A DNA stretch of 64,000 nucleotides from Bradyrhizobium barranii subsp. apii (GCF_011516635.5 NZ_CP096255.1:4524501-4588500); one strand, 5' to 3'; shown: positions 18,023-27,426, counted from the stretch's first letter. The notes: a model not told the origin generated them from the letters alone. A program made the numbers and translations.

Positions 18023-18209
18023 GACGCCGCTCCAATATCTGGTGAGCGGACGCGATCAAAGCGGCTATGTCAGCCTGGCCCGCACCACGACGGCCGCCGC
18101 CCTGAAGAAGGCGAGGGAGCTGTTGCAGGAAGGCTATGTCGACGTGCGGATATGCACGCCGCAGGGCCGGGTTCTGCTGTCTGACGAGTTCGACCAGTTC
18201 GAGGCATGA
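18015..18209 (+). CDS. Hypothetical protein (64 aa)
   Basis: Soluble small protein: MDRTPLQYLVSGRDQSGYVS, then a Lys/Ala helix (AAALKKARELLQEGYVDVRI) and CTPQGRVLLSDEFDQF. It has an alpha/beta pattern with no signal. It begins inside the preceding 32-residue frame. The product looks like a real compact domain, comparable to many unnamed Bradyrhizobium miniproteins; function unknown. Confidence 0.65.
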   Translation: MDRTPLQYLVSGRDQSGYVSLARTTTAAALKKARELLQEGYVDVRICTPQGRVLLSDEFDQFEA

Positions 18210-18265
18210 GGAACGCAGGGGCGTCAAACGGCGCGCCCGGATCCTCCGCGAGGAACGATACCCGT

Positions 18266-18514
18266 ATGAAAATGCTTATTGTCGCATTGGCGCTTGGCAC
18301 ATTCGTGCAAAGTGCAGTCGCCAAAGAGCCGGACTGCCGCGCGATCGAGAGCACGAGCGGACGGCTTGCCTGCTACGACGCTGCGTTTCCGCCGAAAGCG
18401 AAGCAACCCACTGCTGCCGAACAAGACGCAGCGCGGGCTGCCTACAAGGACCCGTTCATTGCGGAAGAGGCCAGAACCGCAGCGAAGCTGAAGAATATCT
18501 GTCGCGGCTGTTGA
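18266..18514 (+). CDS. Hypothetical secreted protein (82 aa)
   Basis: Signal peptide MKMLIVALALGTFVQSAVAK, then a small mature domain with CRAIESTSGRLACYDAAFPP, the R-L-A-C-Y-D type motif common in short periplasmic proteins of alphaproteobacteria, and two more cysteines near the C-terminus (ICRGC). The start at 18266 has GAGGAA nine bases upstream; a longer frame from 18206 would hide the signal. It precedes the glycosyltransferase gene by 108 bases. Function unknown. Confidence 0.7.
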   Translation: MKMLIVALALGTFVQSAVAKEPDCRAIESTSGRLACYDAAFPPKAKQPTAAEQDAARAAYKDPFIAEEARTAAKLKNICRGC

Positions 18515-18622
18515 GGTTTGCAATCAAGCAGCGCGTGGCAGAGGTGACGGACGACAGAATTCGCCGGCGCGTCCGCCCGCCGTGCACGCTCCGACATCAA
18601 GCGAAATCATAGAGGTGCCGAC

Positions 18623-20908
18623 ATGACGCCGCTCCGCCGTATCGCCGTGATCGGCAACTCGCTGCCTCGACGATGCGGAATTGCGACCTATACGACCGAC
18701 CTGAAGAACGCGATATCGATTTCGCGCCAGGATCTGGAGACCTGCATCGTGGCAATGACCGATCGCGGTCAAGCCTATGATTATCCTCCGGCGGTCGCGT
18801 TCCAGATCAAGGACGGCAATATCGAAGACTACATGCGGGCCGCGGATTTCCTCAATGCCGGCCGGTTCGATGCCGTGTGTTTGCAGCACGAGTTCGGGAT
18901 TTTCGGTGGTGAGGCCGGGGCCCATATCCTCGTGCTGTTGTCCCGCCTTGCCATGCCGGTGGTGACGACGTTCCATACCGTGCTCGCCGATCCGACATCT
19001 GCGCAGCGGACGGTCATGGAGCGCATCGTCGAGGCGTCGTCGAAGGTCGTGGTGATGGCCAATAAGGGCCGCGAACTGCTGCGCGACGTCTACCGAGTGG
19101 CTGACGACAAGATCGAGGTCATCGCCCACGGCATTCCGGATGTCGCCTTCGTCGAGCCCGATGCAGCGAAGGCCAAGCTTGGATTTGAGCAAAAATCGGT
19201 CATCCTGACATTCGGCCTGTTGTCACCGAACAAGGGCATCGAAATCATGATCGACGCCTTGCCGTCGATTCTGAAGCGCTGCGCGAATGCGGTGTATGTC
19301 GTGCTTGGCGCAACGCACCCCAACCTGGTCCGAAACCAGGGCGAGGCCTATCGCGAGAGCCTGATGGCGCGGGTGCGCGAACTCGGAATTGATGACCACG
19401 TGGTGTTCTTCGACCGGTTCGCCGATCTCGCCACGCTGCTCGAATTCATCTCGATGTGCGACGTCTATGTCACGCCCTATCTCAACGAAGCCCAGATGAC
19501 GTCGGGAACCCTGGCCTACAGCTTCGGACTGGGGAAGCCAGTCGTCTCGACGCCTTACTGGCACGCCCGCGAGCTGCTTGCCGACGGGTGCGGCGTGCTG
19601 GTGCCTTTCAGCGACGCCGCGGCGATCGGCAACGAGATCGCAGGCCTGCTGACCGACGACGCCCGCCGGCAGGCGATGTCGCGGCGCGCCTATGCGGCGA
19701 GCCGGATGATGACATGGGAACGGGTGGCCGAGCGCTACGTGTCCGTCTTCGAGAATGTACGGCAAGGCCATCGGCTTAAACTCTTCGCGTGCTCGGAGAT
19801 GAATATGCCGGAGCCACGTAGCCCCGCATCGCCCGATATGCAGATCGGCCATTTCCTGTCGATGTGCGATGATGTCGGCCTGTTCCAGCATGCGGTCCAT
19901 TCGGTGCCGGATCGCGCGCACGGCTATTGCGTCGACGACAATGCCCGAGCGCTGCTTCTGGCCTGCGCCCTCAATGGTCCAGGTGAACAGCCGCTGTCCG
20001 AAATCCTGACGAGCCGGTTTGCGGCATTCGTGCAGCACGCCTGGAATCCCGACACCGGGCAATTTCGCAACTTCATGGGGTTCAATCGAACCTGGCTTGA
20101 GGACAGAGGGTCGGAAGACAGTCACGGGCGGACGCTATGGGCTTTGGGCGAGGCTGCACGCAGAGACGCCAGCCCGGCCCGGCGCCTGTGGGCCGCTGCT
20201 TTGTTCGCCCAGGCATTGTCGATCGCTGCGAGCTTTCGTTCGCCCCGCGCATGGGCATTCATGCTGCTGGGCTTGGACGCCTATTGCGCTGTGGCTCCGG
20301 ACGATCTCCACGCCAGGGACGTCCGGCATTCCCTTGCCGGCAGGTTGATGGCGTGTCTGGCGTCGGTCGAGACGTCGGACTGGGTGTGGTTTGAGGAAGG
20401 GCTGGCCTACGACAACGCGCGGCTGCCGCAGGCGTTGATCCTCACAGGCATGGCGACGCAGGCGCCCCAATATCTCGATGCCGGATTGAGGTCTCTGCGC
20501 TGGCTCATGACGCAGCAGACGACCGCGGCAGGGCATTTCCGGCCGGTCGGCACCGCCGGCTTCGGCGAGCGGCGGCAACGTCCCCGTGCGTTTGATCAGC
20601 AGCCCGTGGAGGCAACGGCGACGATCGCCGCCTGCCTCGCCGCGTGGCGTGCCGATGGCGATGCCGAATGGAAAGCCATGGCAACTCGAGCCTTCGCCTG
20701 GTTCCTTGGCAGCAACGATCTCTCAGTGGCGCTGGTCGATCCGCTCACTGGCAGTTGCCGGGATGGTTTGCACGCTGATCGCGCCAACGAAAACCGCGGG
20801 GGCGAGTCCGTTGTTTGCTATCTCCTCGGGCTTGCTGAGATGCGCCAGCTTGCGCGCGTCAACCCGAGCTTGACGAGGCCCACAGCCTTGCGCGCCGTGA
20901 GCGCCTGA
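18623..20908 (+). CDS. GT4 glycosyltransferase fused to a C-terminal all-helical domain
   Basis: 761 residues. The first 390 or so form a GT-B family 4 glycosyltransferase: NSLPRRCGIATYTTDL at the N-lobe, LTFGLLSPNKGIEIMIDALP at the hinge and a donor-binding YLNEAQMTSGTLAYSFGLG segment. Residues of about 400-740 are unlike a transferase. They show repeated aromatic helix pairs (GYCVDDNARALLLACA, DSHGRTLWALGEAAR, FDQQPVEATATIAACLA) that resemble an (alpha/alpha)6 toroid of glycan-degrading or glycan-binding enzymes; this is inference. The GH130 gene follows after 34 bases, so the two products probably act on the same oligosaccharide. Confidence 0.88.
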   Translation: MTPLRRIAVIGNSLPRRCGIATYTTDLKNAISISRQDLETCIVAMTDRGQAYDYPPAVAFQIKDGNIEDYMRAADFLNAGRFDAVCLQHEFGIFGGEAGAHILVLLSRLAMPVVTTFHTVLADPTSAQRTVMERIVEASSKVVVMANKGRELLRDVYRVADDKIEVIAHGIPDVAFVEPDAAKAKLGFEQKSVILTFGLLSPNKGIEIMIDALPSILKRCANAVYVVLGATHPNLVRNQGEAYRESLMARVRELGIDDHVVFFDRFADLATLLEFISMCDVYVTPYLNEAQMTSGTLAYSFGLGKPVVSTPYWHARELLADGCGVLVPFSDAAAIGNEIAGLLTDDARRQAMSRRAYAASRMMTWERVAERYVSVFENVRQGHRLKLFACSEMNMPEPRSPASPDMQIGHFLSMCDDVGLFQHAVHSVPDRAHGYCVDDNARALLLACALNGPGEQPLSEILTSRFAAFVQHAWNPDTGQFRNFMGFNRTWLEDRGSEDSHGRTLWALGEAARRDASPARRLWAAALFAQALSIAASFRSPRAWAFMLLGLDAYCAVAPDDLHARDVRHSLAGRLMACLASVETSDWVWFEEGLAYDNARLPQALILTGMATQAPQYLDAGLRSLRWLMTQQTTAAGHFRPVGTAGFGERRQRPRAFDQQPVEATATIAACLAAWRADGDAEWKAMATRAFAWFLGSNDLSVALVDPLTGSCRDGLHADRANENRGGESVVCYLLGLAEMRQLARVNPSLTRPTALRAVSA

Positions 20909-20942
20909 ACTTCATCTTTTCATTCAGCACGCCGAGGATACC

Positions 20943-22241
20943 GTGTCACAAGCTTCTTTCCTGAACCGGCAGGGGCTTAATCTGCGCCCCGATCCAGCGC
21001 GAGTCATCGTGCGACCCTTCAAGCCGGCAACCGAACCCCGCGACCTGAACCCGACCGACAAGATGCGTGCAAATCATATCGTCGACCGGGTTCTGGCGCT
21101 CAGTTCGGAGGCCGTTGCAGTTCAGCTTGCGGATGTGCTCGACAATTTCCAGGGGCGACATCGTAACCTCCTGGAGCGGTTCGAGACCCGAGCGGATGAA
21201 ATGGAGGACGCTTTCGCCACGCATGGCGTCTTCTCGAAGACGCAGCGCCAGCTGATTGGTGCCTATTTTCTCAGTGAGTATTCGTTCGAAGCCTCTGCCT
21301 TGTTCAACCCCAGCATCGTCCCGCACCCCGATCAATCGGGAGCACCGAACGGAGGTTCGCGATTCATCGTCAGCCTCCGGGCCATCGGCGAGGGGCATGT
21401 GTCGTCACTGACGTTTCGAACCGGAACGATTGCGGCTGACGGAAGCCTGGCCGTCGATCCGACGGCGCGCCTTGCCTCGGTCCCCCGGATCAGCCATCGC
21501 GTATCCGGATCGGACGGCGACCGTGTGGAATTGGTGTTCAGGCCCGAGGAAGACCTCAGCGAGCGGGTCATCTTTCCCGTGACCGAATCCCAATCCAACG
21601 GGATCGAGGATGCGCGCTTTGTCAAATTCAACGACGGCGATCGGGAGATCTACTACGCGACCTATACGGCCTATAGCGGACGGGCGATCCGGTCTGAATT
21701 GATCGAGACCAGCGACTTCATGTCGTTTCGACTAACGCCTTTGCGGGGGGCTGCAGCCCACAACAAGGGCATGGCGCTGTTCCCACGCAAGATCGACGGC
21801 CGCTATGCCATGATCGCGCGACAGGACAATGAGAACCTGTATCTGGTCTATTCGGACGACCTCTACACATGGGAGGGCGGCCGGGTGCTTTTGAAACCGC
21901 AATTTCCCTGGGAGTTCGTCCAGATCGGCAATTGCGGGGCGCCCATCGAACTTGACGAAGGTTGGCTGCTGCTGACGCACGGTGTCGGCCCGATCCGGAA
22001 ATACTCGATCGGAGCGGCTCTGCTCGACAAGCGCGACCCGTCCAGGGTGCTGGCTCGCTCGGCCGAACCGCTGTTGCGGCCTGAACCGTCCGAGCGCGAA
22101 GGGTATGTCCCCAACGTCGTCTATACCTGCGGTGCGATGAGGCACAATGACCAGATCATCCTGCCATATGCCGTGTCGGACACCTTCTCCAGCTTTGCAA
22201 CGATCAGGATTTCCGCGCTCATCGAAGCGATGCGCGGCTGA
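20943..22241 (+). CDS. Glycoside hydrolase/phosphorylase family 130 protein
   Basis: 432 residues of the five-bladed propeller GH130 family, many of whose members phosphorolyse beta-mannosides. Visible landmarks are ASALFNPSIVPHPDQ, the catalytic-acid motif NGIEDARFVKF with D223, AAHNKGMALFPRKIDGRY and PWEFVQIGNCGAPIELDEGW. The start is GTG at 20943, with GAGGA upstream. The N-terminal 100 residues are a helical extension not needed for the propeller. Whether this protein is a phosphorylase or a hydrolase cannot be decided by eye. It is co-oriented with and close to the glycosyltransferase fusion. Confidence 0.9.
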   Translation: MSQASFLNRQGLNLRPDPARVIVRPFKPATEPRDLNPTDKMRANHIVDRVLALSSEAVAVQLADVLDNFQGRHRNLLERFETRADEMEDAFATHGVFSKTQRQLIGAYFLSEYSFEASALFNPSIVPHPDQSGAPNGGSRFIVSLRAIGEGHVSSLTFRTGTIAADGSLAVDPTARLASVPRISHRVSGSDGDRVELVFRPEEDLSERVIFPVTESQSNGIEDARFVKFNDGDREIYYATYTAYSGRAIRSELIETSDFMSFRLTPLRGAAAHNKGMALFPRKIDGRYAMIARQDNENLYLVYSDDLYTWEGGRVLLKPQFPWEFVQIGNCGAPIELDEGWLLLTHGVGPIRKYSIGAALLDKRDPSRVLARSAEPLLRPEPSEREGYVPNVVYTCGAMRHNDQIILPYAVSDTFSSFATIRISALIEAMRG

Positions 22242-22300
22242 GCGCGGTTGTCGCGGTCGTTGACGTCAACTCCGTGTGTCAACAGGTCAGAGGTGCCGTC

Positions 22301-22543
22301 ATGGTCCGCGAAACAACCTACGTGGTGCAGGCGTTCAACGCCGGCAAGGGTGGAAATCTGAAGGCCGACTCTCCCATCGTCTGCAAGTCGGAAAGCGGCG
22401 CGCTGCGCACGGCGGAGAGACTGGCCTTGAGCAAACTCGGCGTCGTCGCGTTCTCGTCCAGCGGCGATCCCGAAATGGGTGACTATGACGATGAGCCTAC
22501 GGTGTTCTTCCGAAAGGGCGAGCTTCCGGCTGGTTTCGACTGA
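22301..22543 (+). CDS. Hypothetical protein (80 aa)
   Basis: MVRETTYVVQAFNAGKGGNL... reads as a small soluble alpha/beta protein with an acidic C-terminal half (DPEMGDYDDEPTVFF). AGAGGTG lies seven bases before the ATG. It follows the GH130 gene by 59 bases in the same direction and is probably the next gene of the operon. No family recognised. Confidence 0.65.
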   Translation: MVRETTYVVQAFNAGKGGNLKADSPIVCKSESGALRTAERLALSKLGVVAFSSSGDPEMGDYDDEPTVFFRKGELPAGFD

Positions 22544-22585
22544 GGCCCTGATCGTGGTCGAGCAGATATTGGCGGAGAGGCACAG

Positions 22586-22780
22586 ATGAACGAGCGACTG
22601 GACATATTGAAGAAGGCCCGCGATCGAATGATCGAGGACAGGGACACGCATGCGAAGGTGCTGGCCGCTCCCTTTGATCGCGACAATGCCGAGCGAGCAC
22701 GGAACAAGTTTGTCGAGCTTCAAACGCTGATCGATGCCCTGGACCGCGCAATCAGCGCAGAAAAGCCGGCCTCGGCATAG
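22586..22780 (+). CDS. Hypothetical helical protein (64 aa)
   Basis: Highly charged, probably all-helical or coiled coil: MNERLDILKKARDRMIEDRD, then RARNKFVELQTLIDALDRAI. GGAGAGG precedes the start. It is the last gene of the plus-strand group at 18.0-22.8 kb. Function unknown. Confidence 0.6.
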   Translation: MNERLDILKKARDRMIEDRDTHAKVLAAPFDRDNAERARNKFVELQTLIDALDRAISAEKPASA

Positions 22781-22862
22781 GACCGAAGCGAGTGAAGGGC
22801 GGGACTGGCGGACATTTCAACGCAGCACCGCTGTGGCAAGCCGGCGGCCGCCACGGCTCGCC

Positions 22863-23665
22863 CTATTGCTGTCTCGCCCATTCGACGATCGCCGCGGCAT
22901 CGGCGCCCGCCTGCGTCTCCCATGTGGCGATCGCGGGCGTTGCCGCTTTCCGGAGCGCGGCGACGAGGGATGCCGGCGCCGGCTCGGCGATGCGGACGCC
23001 GTTGTCGCGCATGCGCGCATAATTTTCGATGGTGCGATGGGTCAATAGCGCGAATTGGCTTTGCTCGGTCTCGGCCGCCGCGGCCAGGACCTCGCGCTGC
23101 ACCGGCTCGGACAGTTCGGCAAATGCGTCGCTGCGGACGAAGGCGATCGAGACCGGCATCGCGTAGTTGATCGCTGTGAAGTAGGGCAGGAAGTCCCAGA
23201 GCTTGCGTCCCGCGCCGCCGTCGCCGGAGGTCAGGAACGCATTCAGCCGGTGCTCCCTGAGGCCAGCGAGTGCCGCGTCCATCGGCAGGAACTGTGCATT
23301 CGCGCCGGCCGCGCGCATGACCTCGCCGGAGTTGGCGTCGTAGGCCCGCAAATTCAGTCTCGGCAGGGCGTCGGCGCCTTCCAGCGCATGGTCCGACCAG
23401 AGGCCCGTGGCCGGCCAGATCGTGACGTAGAGCAGCTTCAGGCCGCGCGCCGCGAGCGCCTTCTCGTAGAGCGGGCGCGCCCGCAGATTGGTGGCGCGGG
23501 CGAGGTCGACGGACTGCACCAGAAAGGGCAGGGTGGACAATCCGAGCACCGGGTCGAGGCCCGAAAGCGCGCCCGCGAAGGCGTCGCCGCCGGCGATGCG
23601 ACCATCCAGCGCGGCGCGCGGCATTTCGCCCGAGTTGATCTTGAGCTCGTTGTCGAAAGCGCTAG
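22863..23665 (-). pseudogene. TRAP transporter substrate-binding protein (DctP-like), 3' fragment (split by IS1380)
   Basis: C-terminal three-quarters of a TRAP solute-binding protein: VLGLSTLPFLVQSVDLARAT, YEKALAARGLKLLYVTIWPA, NSGEVMRAAGANAQFLPMD and FLTSGDGGAGRKLWDFLPYF are family features. The frame runs upstream to the IS1380 end at 23666. Joining it to 25298-25491 with one copy of the CTAG duplication restores one frame (VTVAS-AFDNELK) of about 330 residues, the normal DctP length. The usual membrane partners (DctQ, DctM) are absent from the window. Confidence 0.92.
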
Positions 23666-25297
23666 CCCGCCCTATTCGTGAGAGCGCGGTATTTTGGTCC
23701 GACTGGTGCATCCGCACACCTCCGCTGACGAGGCGCACAGGATTGCCTTCGGCTTTTCACCGCCTGACGACCGGTACTTTGCAACGCGCTTGAGGGATGG
23801 GTTGGGTGAACGCGGGCGGACGCCCCACCGGTCAAGGACCGAGCGGCAGCAGCGCGCCGGGCAAGCTGCGGATCAGGTCGGCTTCGGGACATGCCGCGGC
23901 GAACGCAAGGCGAATGCGGCTCTTGGTCTCGACAACCCGGGCGGCGATTTTCAAGAGCCGAAGACGCAGCGTCGCGAACTCGGCAGTGGCCAATTCCCGG
24001 ACTTTGGGAATGGCGTCGCGCACGGTCAGCATCAGCCAATAAGCGGCGGTATGGAGAACGAGGCGGACTTGATTGGCGAGCGCCGAACGGCAACTGGTGC
24101 GATCGGAGGCGAGCTGCGTCTTATGCAGCTTGATCAGATTCTCGGCTTGGCCGCGCGCGCAATACAGGCTGTCGTAGATCCACTCGGCCGAGCCGACATC
24201 GAGGCTGGTGACGACGAAGCGGATGTCGAGGCCGAGCATCGTCGCCTCAATACGGGCGACGGTGCGCCGTTCGCGATCCCAGGACTTTGCCTTGTGGCGC
24301 GTCTCGGTATAGCCGCGCAGAACAGCTAGGTTCTCGATGGCGCGTCGGGTGCGGATATCGTCGGCGACCTCGTCGACTTTTCTGGCGAGCGGCCTGGTAC
24401 CGGACAGACCGAAGATGTAGTCGATGCCGTTGTTCTCGCACCACGTCATCGCCTCCGGCCGAGCATAGTGCCCGTCGCCACGGAACGTAATTCGCGTCTT
24501 GTGCCATCGCGTGCGGATGTGCCGCACCAGGCGGCGCAGATGGGCACGCACCTCGACCCCGCCAGGCGTCTTGCCGGGCCGCAGCACGACCGCCACGGGC
24601 CGGCTCTTCTCCGTGTCGTAGACGTGGATCGGCAGGAAGCAGCGTTCGTCATAATGAGCGTTGAACAGCGAGAGTTGCTGATGGCCGTGGACGACATCGC
24701 AGGTGTCGTCAATGTCGAGCGTGACGGATGCAGGCTCGCACGGATAGCTATCCATCCATGCATCGACCAGGGTGTAGGTCAGGCGGATCACGTCGCGCAG
24801 GCGGGGAGCATTCTCCAGCCGCGACAGCGTCGGTTGGGAACACAGATCGCGACCGCTGTCTGGTAGCCGTCCACAGGCCAGCTTGAATGCGGGATCGGAC
24901 CGCAGATGATCGAGGTCATCGGCGTCCTCGTAGCCGCAGCAGATCGCGAACATGCGAGCGCGAAACATATCGACAAGGCTGTGCACGACCCGCGTCGGAT
25001 CGCGCCGATCCGGGAACACCCGGGCCAAATTGTTGGCCAAACCGAGACGTCGCTCGGCCATCGCAAGAAGCATCACGCCCCCGTTCGAGGTCAGCCGACC
25101 GCCATCGAAGGCAGCTGTGACTTTCTTGGCGTGAACGGCTGGAAACGAGAAGGGTAGACTCGTATCATCGGTCATGGCGGGCGTGGCGTTCGCGGTGGAA
25201 GGTGATGGGGTTGGCTTCGCAACCGAATCCTACGCTTCATCAGCGCTTTACACCACGCTCGCCAGCCTCTCAGGCGCCCTCTGACGAATAAGACGGG
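23666..25297 (-). mobile_element. Complete IS1380-family insertion sequence
   Basis: 1632 bp. The ends are imperfect inverted repeats (CCCGCCCTATTCGTGAGAG on the left; CCCGTCTTATTCGTCAGAG on the right, read inward). They are flanked by the duplicated target CTAG at 23662-23665 and 25298-25301. It contains a single intact transposase gene and interrupts a TRAP binding-protein gene. Confidence 0.95.
23832..25175 (-). CDS. IS1380 family transposase
   Basis: 447 residues, full length for the family. Catalytic-type positions are recognisable: DIDDTCDVVHGHQQ, FRGDGHYARPEAMTWC and the glutamate in RGQAENLIKLHKTQL, with YFIFGLSGT-like sequence between. No frameshifts. The single gene covers most of the element. 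Confidence 0.95.
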   Translation of the reverse strand: MTDDTSLPFSFPAVHAKKVTAAFDGGRLTSNGGVMLLAMAERRLGLANNLARVFPDRRDPTRVVHSLVDMFRARMFAICCGYEDADDLDHLRSDPAFKLACGRLPDSGRDLCSQPTLSRLENAPRLRDVIRLTYTLVDAWMDSYPCEPASVTLDIDDTCDVVHGHQQLSLFNAHYDERCFLPIHVYDTEKSRPVAVVLRPGKTPGGVEVRAHLRRLVRHIRTRWHKTRITFRGDGHYARPEAMTWCENNGIDYIFGLSGTRPLARKVDEVADDIRTRRAIENLAVLRGYTETRHKAKSWDRERRTVARIEATMLGLDIRFVVTSLDVGSAEWIYDSLYCARGQAENLIKLHKTQLASDRTSCRSALANQVRLVLHTAAYWLMLTVRDAIPKVRELATAEFATLRLRLLKIAARVVETKSRIRLAFAAACPEADLIRSLPGALLPLGP

Positions 25298-25491
25298 CTA
25301 GCTACGGTCACGAAACCGTTTGTGCGCGCCGCGACGCGATCGGCGAAACTGGTGAGCCCGATCCCGGAAATGTTGTTTTGCGGATATTCCGTGGTCATCC
25401 GCCAGTTGACTTGCGCCATGGCGGGCGCGGCGGACAGGACGAGGGCTAGGAGGACGAGGATCGCGCGGATCCCCTGGGCGGGGCAGCGCAT
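25298..25491 (-). pseudogene. TRAP transporter substrate-binding protein, 5' fragment (split by IS1380)
   Basis: Signal peptide (MRCPAQGIRAILVLLALVLS...AMA) and the first mature residues (QVNWRMTTEYPQNNISGIG), the typical DctP opening. The frame ends inside the IS1380 right end. ATG 25515 is an alternative start; neither has a strong ribosome site. The 5' region abuts the divergent lytic transglycosylase gene, so the two share a very short promoter region. Confidence 0.9.
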
Positions 25492-25536
25492 TGGGAGAAG
25501 CGGGTCAAACAGCATATATTGGCAACTCGTCGAACC

Positions 25537-26577
25537 ATGGCACGATGCCACAACATGGCAGATCATCTTGTTGCATGCCGCGCCGGAGCACGCCACAGCG
25601 ATGCTTGGGCACGGCTGACGCGAACTGCATCACTAATCATCGCCGCACTGCTCGTCTCGGCGACACGGGTGGCGGCGTGGGACAGTTCGCCCGCGAAGAC
25701 CAATATTGCTGTCCCCAGCGTCGAGGAGCTTGCGATGCCACCGGCGAATCCGGTCGCTGCGCGCGAGAGCGATACGCGGGAATCGATCTGCCTGATCGTC
25801 GAGGCCGCCGCACGGGATGCCAATCTGCCGCTGGAATTCTTCGCCCGCGTGATCTGGCAGGAAAGCCGATTCCAGGCCGATGCCGTGGGACCCATGACGC
25901 GCAGCGGCGAGCATGCGCAGGGGATCGCGCAGTTCATGCCGGGCACTGCGAGCGAGCGCGGGCTGCTCAATCCCTTCAACCCGGTGCAGGCGCTGCCGAA
26001 GTCGGCCGAATTTTTGAACGAGCTGCGCAACCAGTTCGGCAATCTCGGTCTGGCCGCGGCCGCCTATAACGCCGGGCCGCGCCGGGTGCAGGAATGGCTC
26101 GCCGGCACCGGCGGCATGCCGGAGCAGACGCGCAACTACGTCTATGCCATCACCGGCACGAGCGTTGACGCGTGGGCCAAGGCGGGAGCGACCGGCAAGG
26201 GACCGCCGAGTTCGCCGCCGACGAGCTGCCGCGATCTCATGGCGCTTCTGAAGCGCGCGCCGAATGCCTTCGTCGCCGAGCTCGAGCAGCATGTGGAGCT
26301 CGCCGCCGCAAAGGTCTGGGGCGTACAGCTCGCTGCCGGCTTCGACCGCAACAGGGCGCTGGCGATGTATTCCCGCGCCGTCACGCGGCTGACCGCGGTG
26401 ATTGGCGAGCGCGATCCGAGCCTGCTAAGCTCGGTGATGCGCAGCCGCGGTACGCGCGCGTTCTACCAGGTGCGCATCGGCGCGGACACGCGCAGCGAGG
26501 CGGATGATCTGTGCAACCGTATCCGCAAGGCCGGCGGTGCCTGCTTCGTGCTGAAGAACCGGGGTGTGAGCGGGTAG
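25537..26577 (+). CDS. Lytic transglycosylase with SPOR-like tail
   Basis: Peptidoglycan-cleaving enzyme of the SLT/lysozyme-like fold. After a signal-type hydrophobic segment (about 30-47) the SLT domain shows VIWQESRFQADAVGPM with catalytic E109, GIAQFMPGTASERG and LGLAAAAYNAGPRRVQEW. The last 70 residues (RAFYQVRIGADTRSEADDLC...GACFVL) are SPOR-like and probably bind glycan strands. ATG 25537 is chosen; ATG 25555 is also possible. With the carboxypeptidase at 542 it is the second SPOR-tailed cell-wall enzyme in the window. Confidence 0.9.
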   Translation: MARCHNMADHLVACRAGARHSDAWARLTRTASLIIAALLVSATRVAAWDSSPAKTNIAVPSVEELAMPPANPVAARESDTRESICLIVEAAARDANLPLEFFARVIWQESRFQADAVGPMTRSGEHAQGIAQFMPGTASERGLLNPFNPVQALPKSAEFLNELRNQFGNLGLAAAAYNAGPRRVQEWLAGTGGMPEQTRNYVYAITGTSVDAWAKAGATGKGPPSSPPTSCRDLMALLKRAPNAFVAELEQHVELAAAKVWGVQLAAGFDRNRALAMYSRAVTRLTAVIGERDPSLLSSVMRSRGTRAFYQVRIGADTRSEADDLCNRIRKAGGACFVLKNRGVSG

Positions 26578-26685
26578 GCGCGTCTGCCCGCGCGCGCATG
26601 CCAGCCCCGCCGCGCGCTTCCTTGACGCCGGCCACGGCATTGCCCGTTATGCAGGCACGATTCCGCAATCCGGCCAAAGACTCCC

Positions 26686-27426
26686 GTGGCGCTTCCTCCG
26701 CTCGATTCCCCTCAATGGCAAAGTTCCTGGCGCGCCTTTACGTGGGGGCTGCGTTCGATCACGCAGACGATCCTCACGCTTGTCCTGTTCGCGACCTATC
26801 TCGGCATCGGCGCGCTCGCCCATGACACCCATTTCAGCCTGCTCTGGGCGCTCTGCTCGACGCTGTTCGTCTGGGCGGGCCCCGCGCAGATCATTCTGAT
26901 CACCACGCTCGGCTCCGGCGCGACCATCATCCAATCGGCGATCGCGGTCACCGTCAGCGCGATCCGGCTGTTTCCTATGGTGGTCTCGGTGCTGCCCCTG
27001 ATGCGCACGCCGACGACCAAGCGGCGCGAGCTGTTCTTCGCCGCGCATCTTACGGCGGTGACACTGTGGGTCGAATGCCATCGCTTCCTGCCGCAGGTGC
27101 CGCGCGAGCGGCGCATCGCCTTCGTCAACGGACTTGGTTTTGGTCTGGTCTCCGTGTGTCTCACCGCCAACACGGTCGGCTATTTCCTTGCCGCCAACTT
27201 GACGCAGACGCTCGGCGCCGCGATCCTGATGCTGACGCCGCTGTCGTTCCTGTTCTCGACCGCGCGCAACAGCCGGGAGGCCGCCGACATCGTCGCGCTG
27301 ACGCTCGGGGTTCTGCTCTATCCGTTAGCGGCGAAGATGAACTCCGGGCTCGACATTCTCGTCAGCGGTTTGGTGGCCGGCACGATCGCCTATGGCGTGC
27401 ATTGGTGGCGGGAGGTGCGCGCATGA
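26686..27426 (+). CDS. azlC: AzlC family branched-chain amino acid exporter, large subunit
   Basis: 246-residue inner-membrane protein with six or seven hydrophobic helices and the AzlC signature region (FVWAGPAQIILITTLGSGA, then IQSAIAVTVSAIRLFPM). AzlC with AzlD forms a two-component exporter for branched-chain amino acids or related compounds. The start is a GTG at 26686. The stop overlaps the azlD start (ATGA), so the two are translated together. Confidence 0.9.
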   Translation: MALPPLDSPQWQSSWRAFTWGLRSITQTILTLVLFATYLGIGALAHDTHFSLLWALCSTLFVWAGPAQIILITTLGSGATIIQSAIAVTVSAIRLFPMVVSVLPLMRTPTTKRRELFFAAHLTAVTLWVECHRFLPQVPRERRIAFVNGLGFGLVSVCLTANTVGYFLAANLTQTLGAAILMLTPLSFLFSTARNSREAADIVALTLGVLLYPLAAKMNSGLDILVSGLVAGTIAYGVHWWREVRA

